Source: Symbiodinium natans (taxonomy: Eukaryota; Sar; Dinophyceae; Suessiales; Symbiodiniaceae). Taken from it: DNA of 64,000 bases. Location of the stretch: the NCBI GenBank assembly GCA_905221605.1, contig CAJNDS010002414.1, forward strand, positions 161,501 to 225,500. The letters are read 5' to 3'. Every line of letters starts with the position of its first letter. The first letter of the stretch is position 1. The notes under the pieces were generated by a model, which did no database searches, had not been told where the DNA came from, and saw only the letters and a program-made list of their open reading frames with translations. This document shows, piece by piece, positions 1 through 13,790 of the stretch. A program made the position numbers and the translations under genes.

Positions 1-210
1 ACTTCACGCGATCACCCGTCGGATTATGGCAGATTCTTTCTCATGCTTAGGGCCAAAGCTGCGCGACGAACTTCCTGAAGCCAGACCTGGAAACACACAG
101 TACCATGCACAGACTATCAGACTACCTGACATGACCCGAGCTTTCGAGATTTCCTGCCTTCACCAATGCCGCGTCTTCTTCCGATGAAGCCGGAAGCCTG
201 GGCCAAAACC

Positions 211-252
211 CCTAAACCCTAAACCCTAAACCCTAATCCCTAAACCCTAAAC
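211..252 (-). repeat. Interstitial telomere-like array (CCCTAAA)
   Basis: About six CCCTAAA units with one CCCTAAT variant. No gene is visible in the first 800 bases apart from this and the following repeats. Confidence 0.9.
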
Positions 253-369
253 CCACATCGAAAGGCATTGTCATCGTCGATCTCAGCTGAAGCTCAGTGG
301 CAGCGACTGCACCGACAGCTCACGCAGAACCTGGCCAAGGCCTTCGGCTCAACTTGACTGTTTCCTCTC

Positions 370-510
370 TAGGGTTTAGGGTTTAGGGTTCAGGGCTTAG
401 GGTTTTAAGGTTTGGGGTTTTAAGGCTTAGGGTTTAGGGTTTTAGGGTTCAGGGTTTTAGGGTTTTAAGGTTTAGGGTTTAGGGTTTTAAGGTTTAGGGT
501 TTAGGGATCC
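370..510 (+). repeat. Degenerate telomere-like array (TTTAGGG)
   Basis: TTTAGGG units mixed with TTTTAAGG, TTTTAGGG and TTCAGGG variants. It is opposite in orientation to the array at 211-252, so it is not a chromosome end. Confidence 0.85.
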
Positions 511-607
511 TTCTGCCATGAATTACGTGTCATTACCTGCTGACCTGGGCAGCGCAGATACCACAACAGGCCAGAAAGGAGAGTGCGGCAGCACATGCAG
601 CAACACC

Positions 608-714
608 TTAAGAACCCAAAACCTACTTTTTATTTTTTTGTAGATTGCCTAAGAATCCTATAAGGGGCTGTATAAGAAGAACCTGCAAAAAAAGGTAGGT
701 TTTGGGTGCTTAAG
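608..714. mobile_element. Short hairpin element (MITE-like)
   Basis: The left arm AAGAACCCAAAACCTAC is matched by the inverted right arm GTAGGTTTTGGGTGCTT. The internal segment contains TTGCCTAAGAATCCTATAAGG, which resembles the ends of the element at 23395-23572. It has no coding capacity. Confidence 0.6.
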
Positions 715-764
715 GCAGTGGCAAGATGTTCCCAGCACGACACGACAGCATGCCTTCGGAGTGC

Positions 765-815
765 ACTTGAAGGTTCATGGGTAGGTATGTCATAAGGTCA
801 TATCATAGATTCTAG
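765..815. mobile_element. Family D hairpin element, left arm only
   Basis: It carries ACTTGAAGGTTCATGGGTAG, the terminal repeat of the complete copies near 10.8, 37.9 and 59.1 kb. No matching right arm is present, so this is a solo or truncated end. Confidence 0.55.
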
Positions 816-1029
816 TCACAGGTATCGTTACATTTGCTGATAGAAACACTCAGGAATTACCCTTGAATTATTCAGCAGATGCTTGCAACTCAGGTGCTGT
901 GATGCATATTTGACCAGGTCAGGACCTTGTCTGCGTGAGGAGCTCCTGCGAAGTGCTCCAGACCTGCGCAGTGCCCACATGGTCCGGTAGAATCTCGGAC
1001 GAGGGGCCAACATCCGAAGATTAGGGCAC

Positions 1030-1112
1030 GTTTTCGGGGGGCTTCCTTGAAGGGGATTCTGGTTCATTTGGGGGTATACAGGGGGTGCCCCTATTTTGGG
1101 AACTCCTCCCAT
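1030..1112. mobile_element. Family B-like hairpin element, diverged
   Basis: TTCGGGGGGCTTCCTTGAAGGGGATTC followed by ATTTGGGGGTATAC and CCCCTATTTTGGGAA is the order of motifs in family B copies. The ends are degenerate and no clear target duplication is visible. Confidence 0.5.
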
Positions 1113-1300
1113 GGGCCCACATGGGCCAACATGGGCTAGAGGAAAACCAACGTTGCCTCTCTGCCGGCACAGCAAGCACAAAGGCTCACCTGCAGTGGTC
1201 GGAGAGGCACAATCGCACCTTTGAGGATCACATGCGCCCGATTGCTCAACATAGCTCAACGCTACAGCATACGGCTGTACGACCACGACTATATACTTAC

Positions 1301-1378
1301 CCTAAACCCTACACCCTAAACCCTAAACCCTAAACCTGAAACCCGAAACCCTAAACCCTTAACCCTTAACCCTTAACC
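1301..1378 (-). repeat. Interstitial telomere-like array (CCCTAAA)
   Basis: CCCTAAA units with CCTGAAA, CCCGAAA and CCCTTAA variants at the right side. Confidence 0.88.
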
Positions 1379-1482
1379 TTATCTTTTCCAGCCTGCGCCA
1401 TCCAGCTCCACGTACGGAACGCTGTTAACACGTTCGCCCCTGGCCAGCAAGGCAAATCACATGCGAATCTTCCTGCACAATA

Positions 1483-1607
1483 GTCTTCTATTTGCTTACG
1501 AATCCCCCCCCCCAAAAAAAAAATATATATGTATATATTCCTTATAGGGGCAATACAGGGATTCATACTTTCTTCGAGGGTTCTTTAGCAAACAGTAGAA
1601 TAGTCAG
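1483..1607. mobile_element. Short hairpin element related to the one at 23395-23572
   Basis: The ends TTGCTTACGAA and TTCTTTAGCAA are inverted. The interior has CCTTATAGGGGCAATACAGGGATT, close to the interior of the element at 23.4 kb. A C-run followed by an A-run sits near the left end. Confidence 0.5.
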
Positions 1608-1697
1608 GCGTGCCTTTCACACTCAGCCAAGGCATTGGGAACTTCGGGAGGCCGGCGTTCCTTCGTGTGGCGAGCAGAAACCCGGTTGATTGCATGT

Positions 1698-1772
1698 TTT
1701 AGGGTTTAGGGGTTAGGGGTTCTTAGGTTCTTAGGGGTTTAGGGGTTTAGGGGTTTAGGGGTTTAGGGTTTG
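1698..1772 (+). repeat. Interstitial telomere-like array (TTTAGGGG variant)
   Basis: Mostly TTTAGGGG units with extra G, locally uniform. Confidence 0.85.
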
Positions 1773-2431
1773 CCAAGCCTTCAGCAGTTCCAAACACAAA
1801 AGGGCGTCCTGGAACACGAAGGGGAAGGGGGAATGACAGCTCCCTCCCACGTCTTTCTTGGCTTGGCTGGCGTTTTGAAAACCACGGAGCTTGGCATGCA
1901 AGGGTGGTGCGAAAAAGTCGGGCTTGGAGGGATTCCATCGCGGAAGCTTCGTCCATGTCCGGGAGGTGTCGCAGAAAAGGGCGTGGATGGGCTTGGATGG
2001 GCTCAGGGTTCAGGGCTTCATGTCTACGACGACTTAGATGGGTTCAGGGTTTAGGGCTGATTGATTTCGACGAACGTTCCGGCACACCCGGCATACGCGT
2101 GGAGTGGAGAGGGTGGAGTGGAGCAAAGGCCCTGGCCCAAGAGCAGACCAGTGGCCCGGCTATTTGCGCAAATTCCACCGTTCGGTCAACCAAATTTCTC
2201 TGCCTCCCAGATAGTGGGCTAGCACAAGAGGATGTAACATGCAAACAGATGGAGATGCATTCACACTGATTTTGCTCCACTTGCCCATCTGGACCCCACA
2301 AGACGCGACAGCACAGACCTGTTTCATACGGACTCTCCGCACAACCCACGAAGCCAGTACACAAACGAGTGCTGCGATGGGCCTGAAGCTCCTAAGTGAT
2401 AAAAGAGAGAGAGGAACAGAAAACAAATAAA

Positions 2432-2468
2432 AAACACACACACACACACCCACACACACACACACACC

Positions 2469-2511
<43 letters not shown>

Positions 2512-4963
2512 GCGCGCGCGCGCCACTAGCACGCACGCACGCACGCACTCACTCACGCACGCACCGCACGCACGCACGCCGCACGCACGCACGCACTCAC
2601 GCACGCACGCACTCACGCACGCACGCCCGGCACACCACGCACTCACGCACGCACGCACGCACTCACGCCACTCACTCACGCACGCACTCACGCACGCACG
2701 CACGCACAAGCACAGCACGCACGCGACGCACGCACGCCGCAGCACGCACTCACTCACCACGCACGCAAACGCACGCACGCACGCACCCACCCTCACTCAC
2801 GCACGCACTCACGCACGCACGCACGCAACGCACCACGCACGGCACGCAACACGCATCACGCACACTCACGCACGCACACATCACCACTCACTGCACGCAC
2901 GCACGCAACGCGCACGCACGCACGCAGCACTACACTCACTCACCCGCACGCACGCACTCTCACTCACGCACGCACGCACGCACGCACTGCACGCACCACT
3001 CACGCACATCACTGCACGCAAACTTTCAACGCACCACGCAACGCACGCACGCCCAGCACTTCACTCACGCACGCACGCACTCACGCACGCACGCACAGCA
3101 CGCACGCAACCACGCCACGCACGCACGCACGCACGCACTCACGCACTCACATCGACAGCCACCGCACCACTCACCACTCACATCCCCGCACGCAACGCAA
3201 CATCACGCATCGCACTCACTCACGCACTCAACACGCACTCCACTCACAAACAGCACGCACTCACGCCTGCACTCCCACACGACCACGCACGCACGCACCC
3301 ACGCACGCACTGCACGCACGCACGCACGCACGCACTCACCGACGCACCACGCACTGCACGCACTCACGCACTCACTCACCACGCAAACGCACGCACGCAC
3401 TCACGTCACGCACGCACTCACTCACCGCACGCACGCCGCACCAAAGACATTCACTCACCACTCACTCACTCACGCACTTCACGCACTCACGCAACTCACG
3501 CACTCACTCACTCACGCACTCACGCACTCATCGCACATCACGCACTGCACCCGCACATCACTCACGCAACGCACTCACGCACGCAACTCACTCACTCCGC
3601 ACCACTCACGCACCACACGCACTTCAACTAGCACTCACTCACTCACGCACTCGACGCACTCACATCTTCACTTTCACTCAACCACTCATCTCACTCACTC
3701 ACTCACTCACTACCACGCACTCACGCACCACTCACTCACGCACTCACTCACGCACATCTCACGTCCCACGCACTGGCACGCTCACCTCACTCACTCACGC
3801 ACTCACTCACTCACTCACTCACGCAACTCACTCACGCACTCACGCTCGCACCTCACTCACTCACGCACTCACTCGACACGCCGCACGACACACGCACGCA
3901 CCTCAACGCATCTCACGTCACGCACTCACTCACTCCTCACGCATCCCCCCCAGCCCCCCACCCACCCCCCCCAATACACTCACTCACTCACCTCACTCAC
4001 GCGACCACGCACGCCCGCACGCACGCACTGCACGCCCGCACGCACGCACTCACTCACAGCACCGCACGCACTCAACGCACGCACGCACGCCTCACTCACC
4101 ACATCACCCGCACGCACGCACGCACAGCACCGCCACGCACCCACGCACAGCACACGCACTCAACGCAACGCACTCACGCACGCACGCACTCACGCACTCA
4201 CCTCATACGCACTCCACTCACGACTCGACGCACCAGCACGCACCACTCACCTCACGCACCCCGCACGCCCCGCACGCACTCAACACGCACGCTACGTGCA
4301 CTCACGCACTCGACGCACGCAAACTCACGCAACGCACCCCGCACGCGCACGCCCGCGCACCCACGCGCAACCCACGCACAACCCACCGTCACCCCACCAC
4401 ACCCAACGCCACACCACGCGCCACACCCACGCAGCAACACCCCGCACACACACCCACGCGCATCACACATCACACACACCCACGCACACACCCCCACGCA
4501 GCGCACACCCACTCCTCACACCCACGCACGTCCGACCCCCTACTCCAACCCAACCACTCACACCCACTCACGCACACACACTCACCTCACACACACGCAG
4601 TCACACACACTCGCAACACAACAAACATACTCGCGCACACACGCTTTCGGGGTTGACGGGGGGGGGGTGTGGGTGGGGGCTGTGGAGGGCAGCGCAGCGG
4701 CGGACAGGGGTGCACGCACACACACACCACACACGCACACCACAACACGCACCCCAAACGCACACGCACCACACAACACGCACTACACACGCACACCACA
4801 CACGCACCACACGCCACCACACACACACCCCCACACCACACCCGCACACACCCACACACACAGCACCCACGCACACACGCACACACGCACGCACCACGCA
4901 CGCACGCACCCACCACCCACACACACACCACACACACACACACACACCACAACACACACACAA

Positions 4964-4999
<36 letters not shown>

Positions 5000-5454
5000 C
5001 ACACACACACACACCCGCACACTCACACGCACACGCACACGCACACGCACACTCACACTCACACTCACACGCACCGCACACTCACCCACCCACCACACAG
5101 CACACACCCCACCCACCCACCCCCCCACCCACCCACCACCCACCCACACACACCCACACCACACACACCACCCACACACACACACACACACACCACCCAA
5201 CACACTACACACACACACACACACACACAACAGGTCACACATAACTCCCGCACACTCAGCACATCACAACTTACACTCACACCACAAAACACCCACACTC
5301 ACACTCACACTCACACGCACACTCACCCTCACCCACCCCCTACACACTCCTCACCACCCACCCACCCACCCACCCAACCCACCACCCACCCACCCACACA
5401 CCACACACACCACACACACACTACTACACAAAAAAAAAAAAAAAAAAAAAAAAA
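2432..5454. repeat. 3-kb CA / CACG / CACT microsatellite block
   Basis: The plus strand is almost entirely A and C with spaced G and few T. It begins as (CA)n near 2432, becomes (CACG)n/(CACT)n to about 4.3 kb, returns to (CA)n and CACAC/CACCC mixtures, and ends in a ~24-nt poly-A run at about 5431-5454. A short non-repetitive G-rich island lies at about 4647-4715. Long open frames on both strands (up to about 410 codons) exist only because stop codons need T in the plus strand, so I do not call them genes. Confidence 0.9.
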
Positions 5455-5951
5455 CTACATGCTCATCCCATCGAAGCTCCCAATCTTTTATAAGCAAGGT
5501 TTAGGTGCAGGGACTAGGCTCCATCCCTCATTTGAGCTACTGCCGCATCCTCTTTCCAAGCATCTGCCAGTCAGATCTGGAAACGTCGCCACTGTTGCGC
5601 CCTTTCTGTGCGCCGCCCGGTGGGATCTCGTGATAGTAGCACAGACCTCATCATCCGCTTGGGACTCGTAACTTCCAGGAGCGGCAAGACAACCTCTCGC
5701 AGGAGCCATCAAACTGAACAGACAATCCAAAAGAATCTTCTGGGCTCCGCACCTACACTGCGCGAGTAGACCATCTCCTGCAGTGTGCTTTAGGGTTTGG
5801 GTTTAGGGTTTCACTAAGAATACAAAAGGCAGCACAGCACTCAGGAACACGGGCCGTGCTGACCCATCCATCCGGCAGCACTCTGGTGCCACGCATTCTT
5901 CGCAAGTCGCCTCCTTCATACAGCGCCTCACAGAAAACAAAAAAACAACCG

Positions 5952-6226
5952 TAAACCCCAAACCCCTAAACCCCTAAACCCCTAAACCCCTAAACCCCTA
6001 AACCCCTAAACCCCCAAACCCCAAACCCTAAACCCCAAACCCTAAACCCTAAACCCTAAACCCTAAATTTAAACCCTAAACCCTACCCCTATCAACCCCC
6101 AGGAACCCCATAATTAGGATACTAGAACCCTTAAGGACTCAACTCTTAGGTCTTCTGGAAGTATAGAGTCCTTGAGGGTACCAAGCACCCTAAACCCTAA
6201 ACCCTAAACCCTAAACCCTAAACCCT
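5952..6226 (-). repeat. Telomere-like arrays with an embedded hairpin remnant
   Basis: Runs of CCCCTAAA change to CCCTAAA. At 6103-6190 they are interrupted by a ~90-bp segment with inverted motifs (ACTAGAACCCTTAAGGACTC and AGAGTCCTTGAGGGTACC), and CCCTAAA then resumes. Confidence 0.8.
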
Positions 6227-6317
6227 CTAAGCGAAAAGAGTGGAGGCGAAGGTGCCTTCGCCAGGGCGTCCACAAATCGTCCAGGCAAGCTTTGGGTTGC
6301 ATCGGCCTGGATTCTTC

Positions 6318-6590
6318 CGGTGGGTTTAGGGTTTAGGGTATTTAGGGTTTAGGGTTTAGGGTTTCGGGTTTCGGGTTTCGGGTTTAGGGTTTAGGGTTTA
6401 GGGTTTCGGGTTTAGGGTGTAGGGTTTAGGGCGTAAGAGGATGGGGGCACCCACGCTTCCACCCTTGGCAACATCACCCACATCACATCTCGGCCTTGGG
6501 AGCTTCCTTGAGCTGGAGGGCGTCCAAGACGCCTACGTTTAGGGTTTAGGGTTTAGGGTTTAGGGTTTAGGGTTTAGGGTTTAGGGTTTC
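6318..6590 (+). repeat. Two TTTAGGG arrays (6318-6431 and 6538-6590)
   Basis: The first contains a run of TTTCGGG variants. The second is a uniform TTTAGGG run. They are separated by ~100 bp of unique sequence without a recognisable gene. Confidence 0.88.
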
Positions 6591-6613
6591 GTGACTTCAG
6601 AATCCTTCTGCCC

Positions 6614-6783
6614 TGGGATGTTCCCCCCTTACACACTAGGAGTCCTTAATCGGTATTGTAACAGGGGGATTATAATCCCAAAATAAGGGATCATCATAAA
6701 AGGGGTACTAGAATCCCTGGATTCTCGTAAGGGGGTACTAGAATCCCAAGTAAGGACTCTTAGTAGAATTGGGAACATCCCAA
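6614..6783. mobile_element. Family A hairpin element (copy A1)
   Basis: The terminal inverted repeats are TGGGATGTTCCCCCC and GGGAACATCCCAA, with internal AGTCCTTAAT and TAAGGACTCTTAG. At 170 bp it is longer than the other copies because of extra palindromic segments in the loop. The flanks TTCTGCC and TCCTGCC resemble a decayed target duplication. Confidence 0.75.
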
Positions 6784-6797
6784 GTCCTGCCCCAAGC

Positions 6798-7037
6798 CTA
6801 AACCCTAAACCCTAAACCCTAAACCCTAAACCCTAAACCCTAAACCCTAAACAAGGACTTGGCCGACAAAACAAGGCTGCACACCAGGCCTCGGACTGCC
6901 AGGACATCCAAGCAGCTCTCAAGCCTGTGATCTAGAAGTTAGGGTTTGGGGTTTGGGGTTTAGGGTTTAGGGTTTAGGGTTTGGGGTTTAGGGTTTAGGG
7001 TTTAGGGGTTTAGGGTTTAGGGGTTTAGGGTTTAGGG
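6798..7037. repeat. Opposed telomere-like arrays (6798-6853 CCCTAAA; 6940-7037 TTTAGGG)
   Basis: The two arrays face each other across ~85 bp of unique sequence. The second array runs directly into the left side of hairpin copy A2 at 7038. Confidence 0.88.
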
Positions 7038-7129
7038 TCCCCCTTATGATAACCGTCCTTGATAGGGACTCTAGTACCCCCTATGATAATCGCTATTAAG
7101 GACTGTTCGTATAAGGGGGGAACATCCCG
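7038..7129. mobile_element. Family A hairpin element (copy A2), left end replaced by telomere-like array
   Basis: The interior and right end (AAGGACTGTTCGTATAAGG, GGGGGAACATCCC) are intact. The expected left terminus TTGGGATGTT is absent. Instead TTTAGGG repeats abut TCCCCCTTATG. Confidence 0.7.
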
Positions 7130-8382
7130 AGCTAGCTCTAAACTCCCGCTGCAGAGCTTCAGCGCCTTGAAGCCAAGGCACTGGTGCTTCAGCAGCCAGG
7201 CGCGCACGTTGACGTGAAAGGAGGGCTCCAGGCATGCTTTCTGAATCACCGCCTGCACACAGCTGCACGGCACTCGATGTGCAAAGCGAGCGCGAACAAC
7301 GAAACCAGGTCAGGCCGAAGCGCTCTTGCTCACACGCTTAAGGTCCCGGTCTTTATGCTGTACCAATCTGTACAGTTCTGTACCTTCTGAACGAAATCTA
7401 GGGGTAAAGCAATGGAAGATCCAGGCTCGTCCTTTGGCGAGGTGACCTTGCCTGACAGTGCCGCCTTTCTGGCGCACTGGCGTATGAGCATCATGAAGAC
7501 ATCGCCGCGGATGTCGGGCGCATTGCATTGAAAATTGCAGTCAAAGGGCACATGCAACGTTGCCCGCATAAAGCCGATCTCCACGCGTCAGTCATGCACT
7601 CGAAACGATCACCTGGAATCAACTTTGCGGTTCTCTCTTGCACTTTCAGGCCCGGCATACACCGCAAACTAGCAATTTGAGCGATCAGATTCAGGACACG
7701 CCATTTGGGATGTTCCCCCTTTTCCTAGCAGTCCTCAACCGGGGTTCTAGTACCCCCTATGATGATCCCTATTAAGGACTGCAAGTAGAAGGGGGAACAT
7801 CCCAACTCGGCCATGCTCCAGCCGCACGCCTTGGCTGGCCGCAAAACTTCCTTTGAATCGCCAAAGCAGAAGCCCTCTTCCAGCTGCTCAACGACAGTAT
7901 CTGGCGGCACCTGGTTCAGTACGTTTAAGGCTTTGGGATGATCCCCCGTATACTGAGAGTCCTTAATAGGAGTTCGAATAGGGGTACTAGAATCCCTATT
8001 AAGGACTGTTAGTATGAGGGGGAACATTCCAGTGCAGTACTGTAAAGGCTTGAAGTTGGCAGGGGAGTATCTGGAGACACCTCAACAATCAAACGGACGG
8101 CTACACCACGGGACTCAACCCCTGCTTCCAACATGATGAACCCTAAACCCTAAACCCTAAACCCTAAACCCTAAACCCTAAACCCTAAACCCTAAATTCA
8201 CAAATCACGCCCAACCCTCGGGAACTGGCTCTCCTAAACCTCCCAAACTCTCTCAGGCCTCCCCTCCCAACCACCCTGAACCCTAACCCCCCCCCCACCC
8301 CCCCCCCCCACCCCCCCCCACCCCCCCCCCACCCGCGCCCCCTCCCCATCCCCCCCCCCACCCCGGACGCCCACTTCCCCCC

Positions 8383-8420
<38 letters not shown>

Positions 8421-8830
8421 ATCACCCCCCACCCCCCCCCCCCCCCCGCCAACCTACCACCCTAACCCTACAACCCCCCCCCCCCCCCCAAACAAAACCA
8501 AAAAAGAAGAAGACTCCTTTCACAGCGTCACCCCTGCCTCCCAACCTCCAACCCGCTGTAAAACTGTGTTCCAAAGCACCCGACGGCTTGAGCAAGGGTC
8601 CCGCATCGGTTGCGGCCAGTACCCACACAACTCAGAGCTCTGAAAAAACCTCCAGTAGTTCAAGATGACTGCGTATGTAAACCCGTGCAAGAGTTCGCCC
8701 TGAACCCTACACTGTCAAGCTTTCAAATGTGGGTGGACCGTCCCTCTTGCGCCTGATCATCTGTACCCCCATTGAAATACCATCATGGAGCGTCGGTTTG
8801 AAAAGACTGCACCCTGCGGGCAGCGTCCCT
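7130..8830 (-). CDS. Unidentified multi-exon gene (candidate exons)
   Basis: Several minus-strand open segments have protein-like composition: about 8826-8701 (ends FESLTV), 8640-8521 (VWVLAATDAGPLLKPSG), 7930-7806 (VPPDTVVEQLEEGFCFGD), 7585-7385 (FMRATLHVPFDCNFQCNAPD) and 7300-7130 (SFHVNVRAWLLKHQCLGF). They are separated by family A hairpins at 7705-7805 and 7933-8031 and by a poly-C block, as expected if these lie in introns. I do not recognise the protein. Whether all segments belong to one gene is not proven. Confidence 0.38.
7705..7805. mobile_element. Family A hairpin element (copy A3)
   Basis: A 101-bp element with TTGGGATGTTCCCCC at the left and its complement GGGGGAACATCCCAA at the right. 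The internal arms contain AGTCCT and AAGGACT. It lies between two candidate exons on the minus strand. Confidence 0.8.
7933..8031. mobile_element. Family A hairpin element (copy A4)
   Basis: A 99-bp element with arms ACTGAGAGTCCTTAATAGG and AATCCCTATTAAGGACTGTT. The flanks share CAGTAC and AAGGCTT in the same orientation (before 7933 and at about 8035-8052), suggesting a duplication longer than the 9 bp seen in other copies. Confidence 0.75.
8139..8194 (-). repeat. Interstitial telomere-like array (CCCTAAA)
   Basis: Eight near-perfect CCCTAAA units. Confidence 0.9.
8284..8490. repeat. Poly-C rich block
   Basis: C-runs broken by single A, T or G. It includes an unbroken run of about 30 C near 8390-8420. 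Glycine-rich frames on the minus strand are artefacts of this composition. Confidence 0.9.
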
Positions 8831-9180
8831 AAACCCTAAACCCTAAACCCCAAACCCTAAACCCCAAACCCTAAGCCCTGATTCCCCAACATCATGCAAA
8901 CAACAGCAAAGAACAGATGCCTGGCCCACCGCATCAGGCATGGGCCGGACTCCGAACTCCGACTCCAGCACGGTCTGAAGCCAAGAGAGAGAGGGAGAGA
9001 GAGGTTTAGGGTTTAGGGTTTAAGGTTTGGGGTGGGAGAGAGGTTTAGGGTTTAGGGTTTAAGGTTTGGGGTGAGAGAGAGAGAAAGGGAGAGAGGGAGA
9101 GAGAGAGAGAGAGACAGAGAGAGAGCGAGAGAAGGAGAGAGAAAGAGAGACAGAGAGAGAGAAGAGAGAGAGAGAGGAGG
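8828..9180. repeat. Telomere-like array and GA-rich microsatellite
   Basis: CCCTAAA units occur at 8828-8874. From 8980 to 9178 there are (GA)n tracts in which two short TTTAGGG/TTTAAGG blocks (9003-9030, 9042-9070) are inserted as direct repeats. Confidence 0.85.
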
Positions 9181-9527
9181 TAGGGGCCAGTAGGACTTTG
9201 ATTTAGGAATTTTCGGTGTGTTTCCCCACCCTCGGTGGGGGTCGACATAGGTCTTAAGTCAGCGAGAATCCCCCTGGGAATCCCATACAGTACCCCTGAC
9301 CTTCAGAGAATCCCGCCCAAAAGAATCTCTCCCATGAAATTGCTCAGCTCTAGGGCGGGGATGTTCGAAGTAGACAATTGGGCTTGTTTCGGGTTTCTAG
9401 GGAGGGAACACGGTCAAGACAAGAAGCCACCAAGCGATTTCGCAGCGGGCGAAGAACTTTCTGAACTTCTCCTGACAACACACATCTCATCACTGCTTCT
9501 CATGATGGCACTCAACCCAAGCGCCCC

Positions 9528-9564
9528 CTAAACCCTAAACCCTAAACCCTAAACCCTAAACCCA
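9528..9564 (-). repeat. Interstitial telomere-like array (CCCTAAA)
   Basis: Five CCCTAAA units directly downstream (minus-strand sense) of the coiled-coil exon ending near 9570. Confidence 0.88.
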
Positions 9565-12430
<2,866 letters not shown>

Positions 12431-13329
12431 ACTACTAATTACATGTCACGATATCGGCGATGGACTCGGCCAGGAAACGTTCAAGAACATTTCAAGTGTG
12501 GATGCCGCTCTCATCTCACGACTTCAACGTGCCTCCCAAGACATTTCAACAGAGCCGCAGCACACAAAGGAGGAGTTTACACACCTTTAGGTGGTCCTGC
12601 GGCAGCCGGCCTCCCCGCATGGGGAAGGCCGAACGCGCAGTTTGGGGAGCTTTTCTCGAAAGGCCATGTTGTGGCTGCAACGGAGCCACCCAGGCCAAAT
12701 TCCAAGCTCCAAATGCTGAGACCGCCAGCGCGGTGGCCGACCTGTAAGGAGAGTCGGGGCGCCGCTTTTCATGACATAGGATTTAGGGTTCAGGGTTCAG
12801 GGTTTAGGGCTTAGGGTTCAGGGTTTAGGGTTTAAGGCAATTCTGATGAGCTGAAGAATGTCAGGCATTGCTGACCGATTCCAAGGATGGCACAGTCTCT
12901 GTCTGGCACCCTCTCGGCCTCGCGGGATCTCAAACATCTTCAACAAGGAACGGGGTTTAGGGTTTGGGGTTTAGGGTTTAGGGTTTATAGGGTTTAGGGT
13001 TGAGGGTTTAGGGTTTAGGGTTTGGGTTGAGGGTTGAGGGTTTAGGGTTTAGGGTTGAGGGTTGAGGGTTGAGGGTTTAGGAACGGCCATGCGGCCACGG
13101 ACATGATCCTCGCAGGCTGGAAGGCGGCTAAGGGAGCCGCGGTGGGTGGAAGAAGACGCCGCGCCCATCTTGGAAGAAAGTCGACTCGGGGTCTTTCTTG
13201 CTCTCGTGCGCGAAGAAATGGTGCAGACATCTAGATATACAAATATGTATGTAATATTCTATATATATTTTAGCTACCCCCCCCCCCCCTCAAAGATCCA
13301 CCGTTTTAGAGACTTTCCACCGTTTTAGA

Positions 13330-13790
13330 GACTTTCAATATACAACACAGTTCCCGTAGCATGTTTTCTCGTTTCTCCTGACGAGACGTACAACCACCTG
13401 AAACATCTTGAAAAACACAAATATATCAGTAGAGGATCTAAGCAAAACCTTTCGGCGTACGTACCCCTTTCACTAGTCTTTCACTCAAAACCACCCTAAA
13501 CCCTCGCTATAGATATAACGGCACACAACCACCTGAAGCACCCCCGAAAAACACAAATGCAACCGTAAAGTATCTATAAAAAAACTTCAGGCGGTCTCAG
13601 GGAAGAGTGAAAAGATAATTGCTCACAGTATTCTCGCGTCCCCGGGACTTACAGCAGATGATGTTTTTTCGCATCACCCATGCCTTCTCCATTATCTGTG
13701 TTTGATATACAATATTTATACCCTATATACATACATGATGTGGGTACTTCTTCTACTTTATCTTTGCATTTTCACATGAGGCAAGCCCTG
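13330..13790. other. Intergenic or intronic stretch without recognisable feature
   Basis: AT-rich sequence with two similar blocks, CAACCACCTGAAACATCTTGAAAAACACAAAT-like near 13390 and CAACCACCTGAAGCACCC-like near 13529, which look like an imperfect duplication ~135 bp apart. No gene or element was identified. Confidence 0.5.

Noticed and set aside
2396-5671. Very long open frames (up to ~410 codons) of His/Thr/Arg- or Val/Cys-rich sequence on both strands
   Set aside because: They arise because the CA/CACG/CACT block has almost no T on the plus strand. Translation gives only low-complexity sequence in several frames at once.
8234-8628. Gly-rich minus-strand frames
   Set aside because: Poly-C composition artefact. 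Only the short segment 8640-8521 looks protein-like.
9003-9248. Ser/Leu-rich minus-strand frame over the GA tract
   Set aside because: Low-complexity translation of (GA)n with inserted TTTAGGG repeats.
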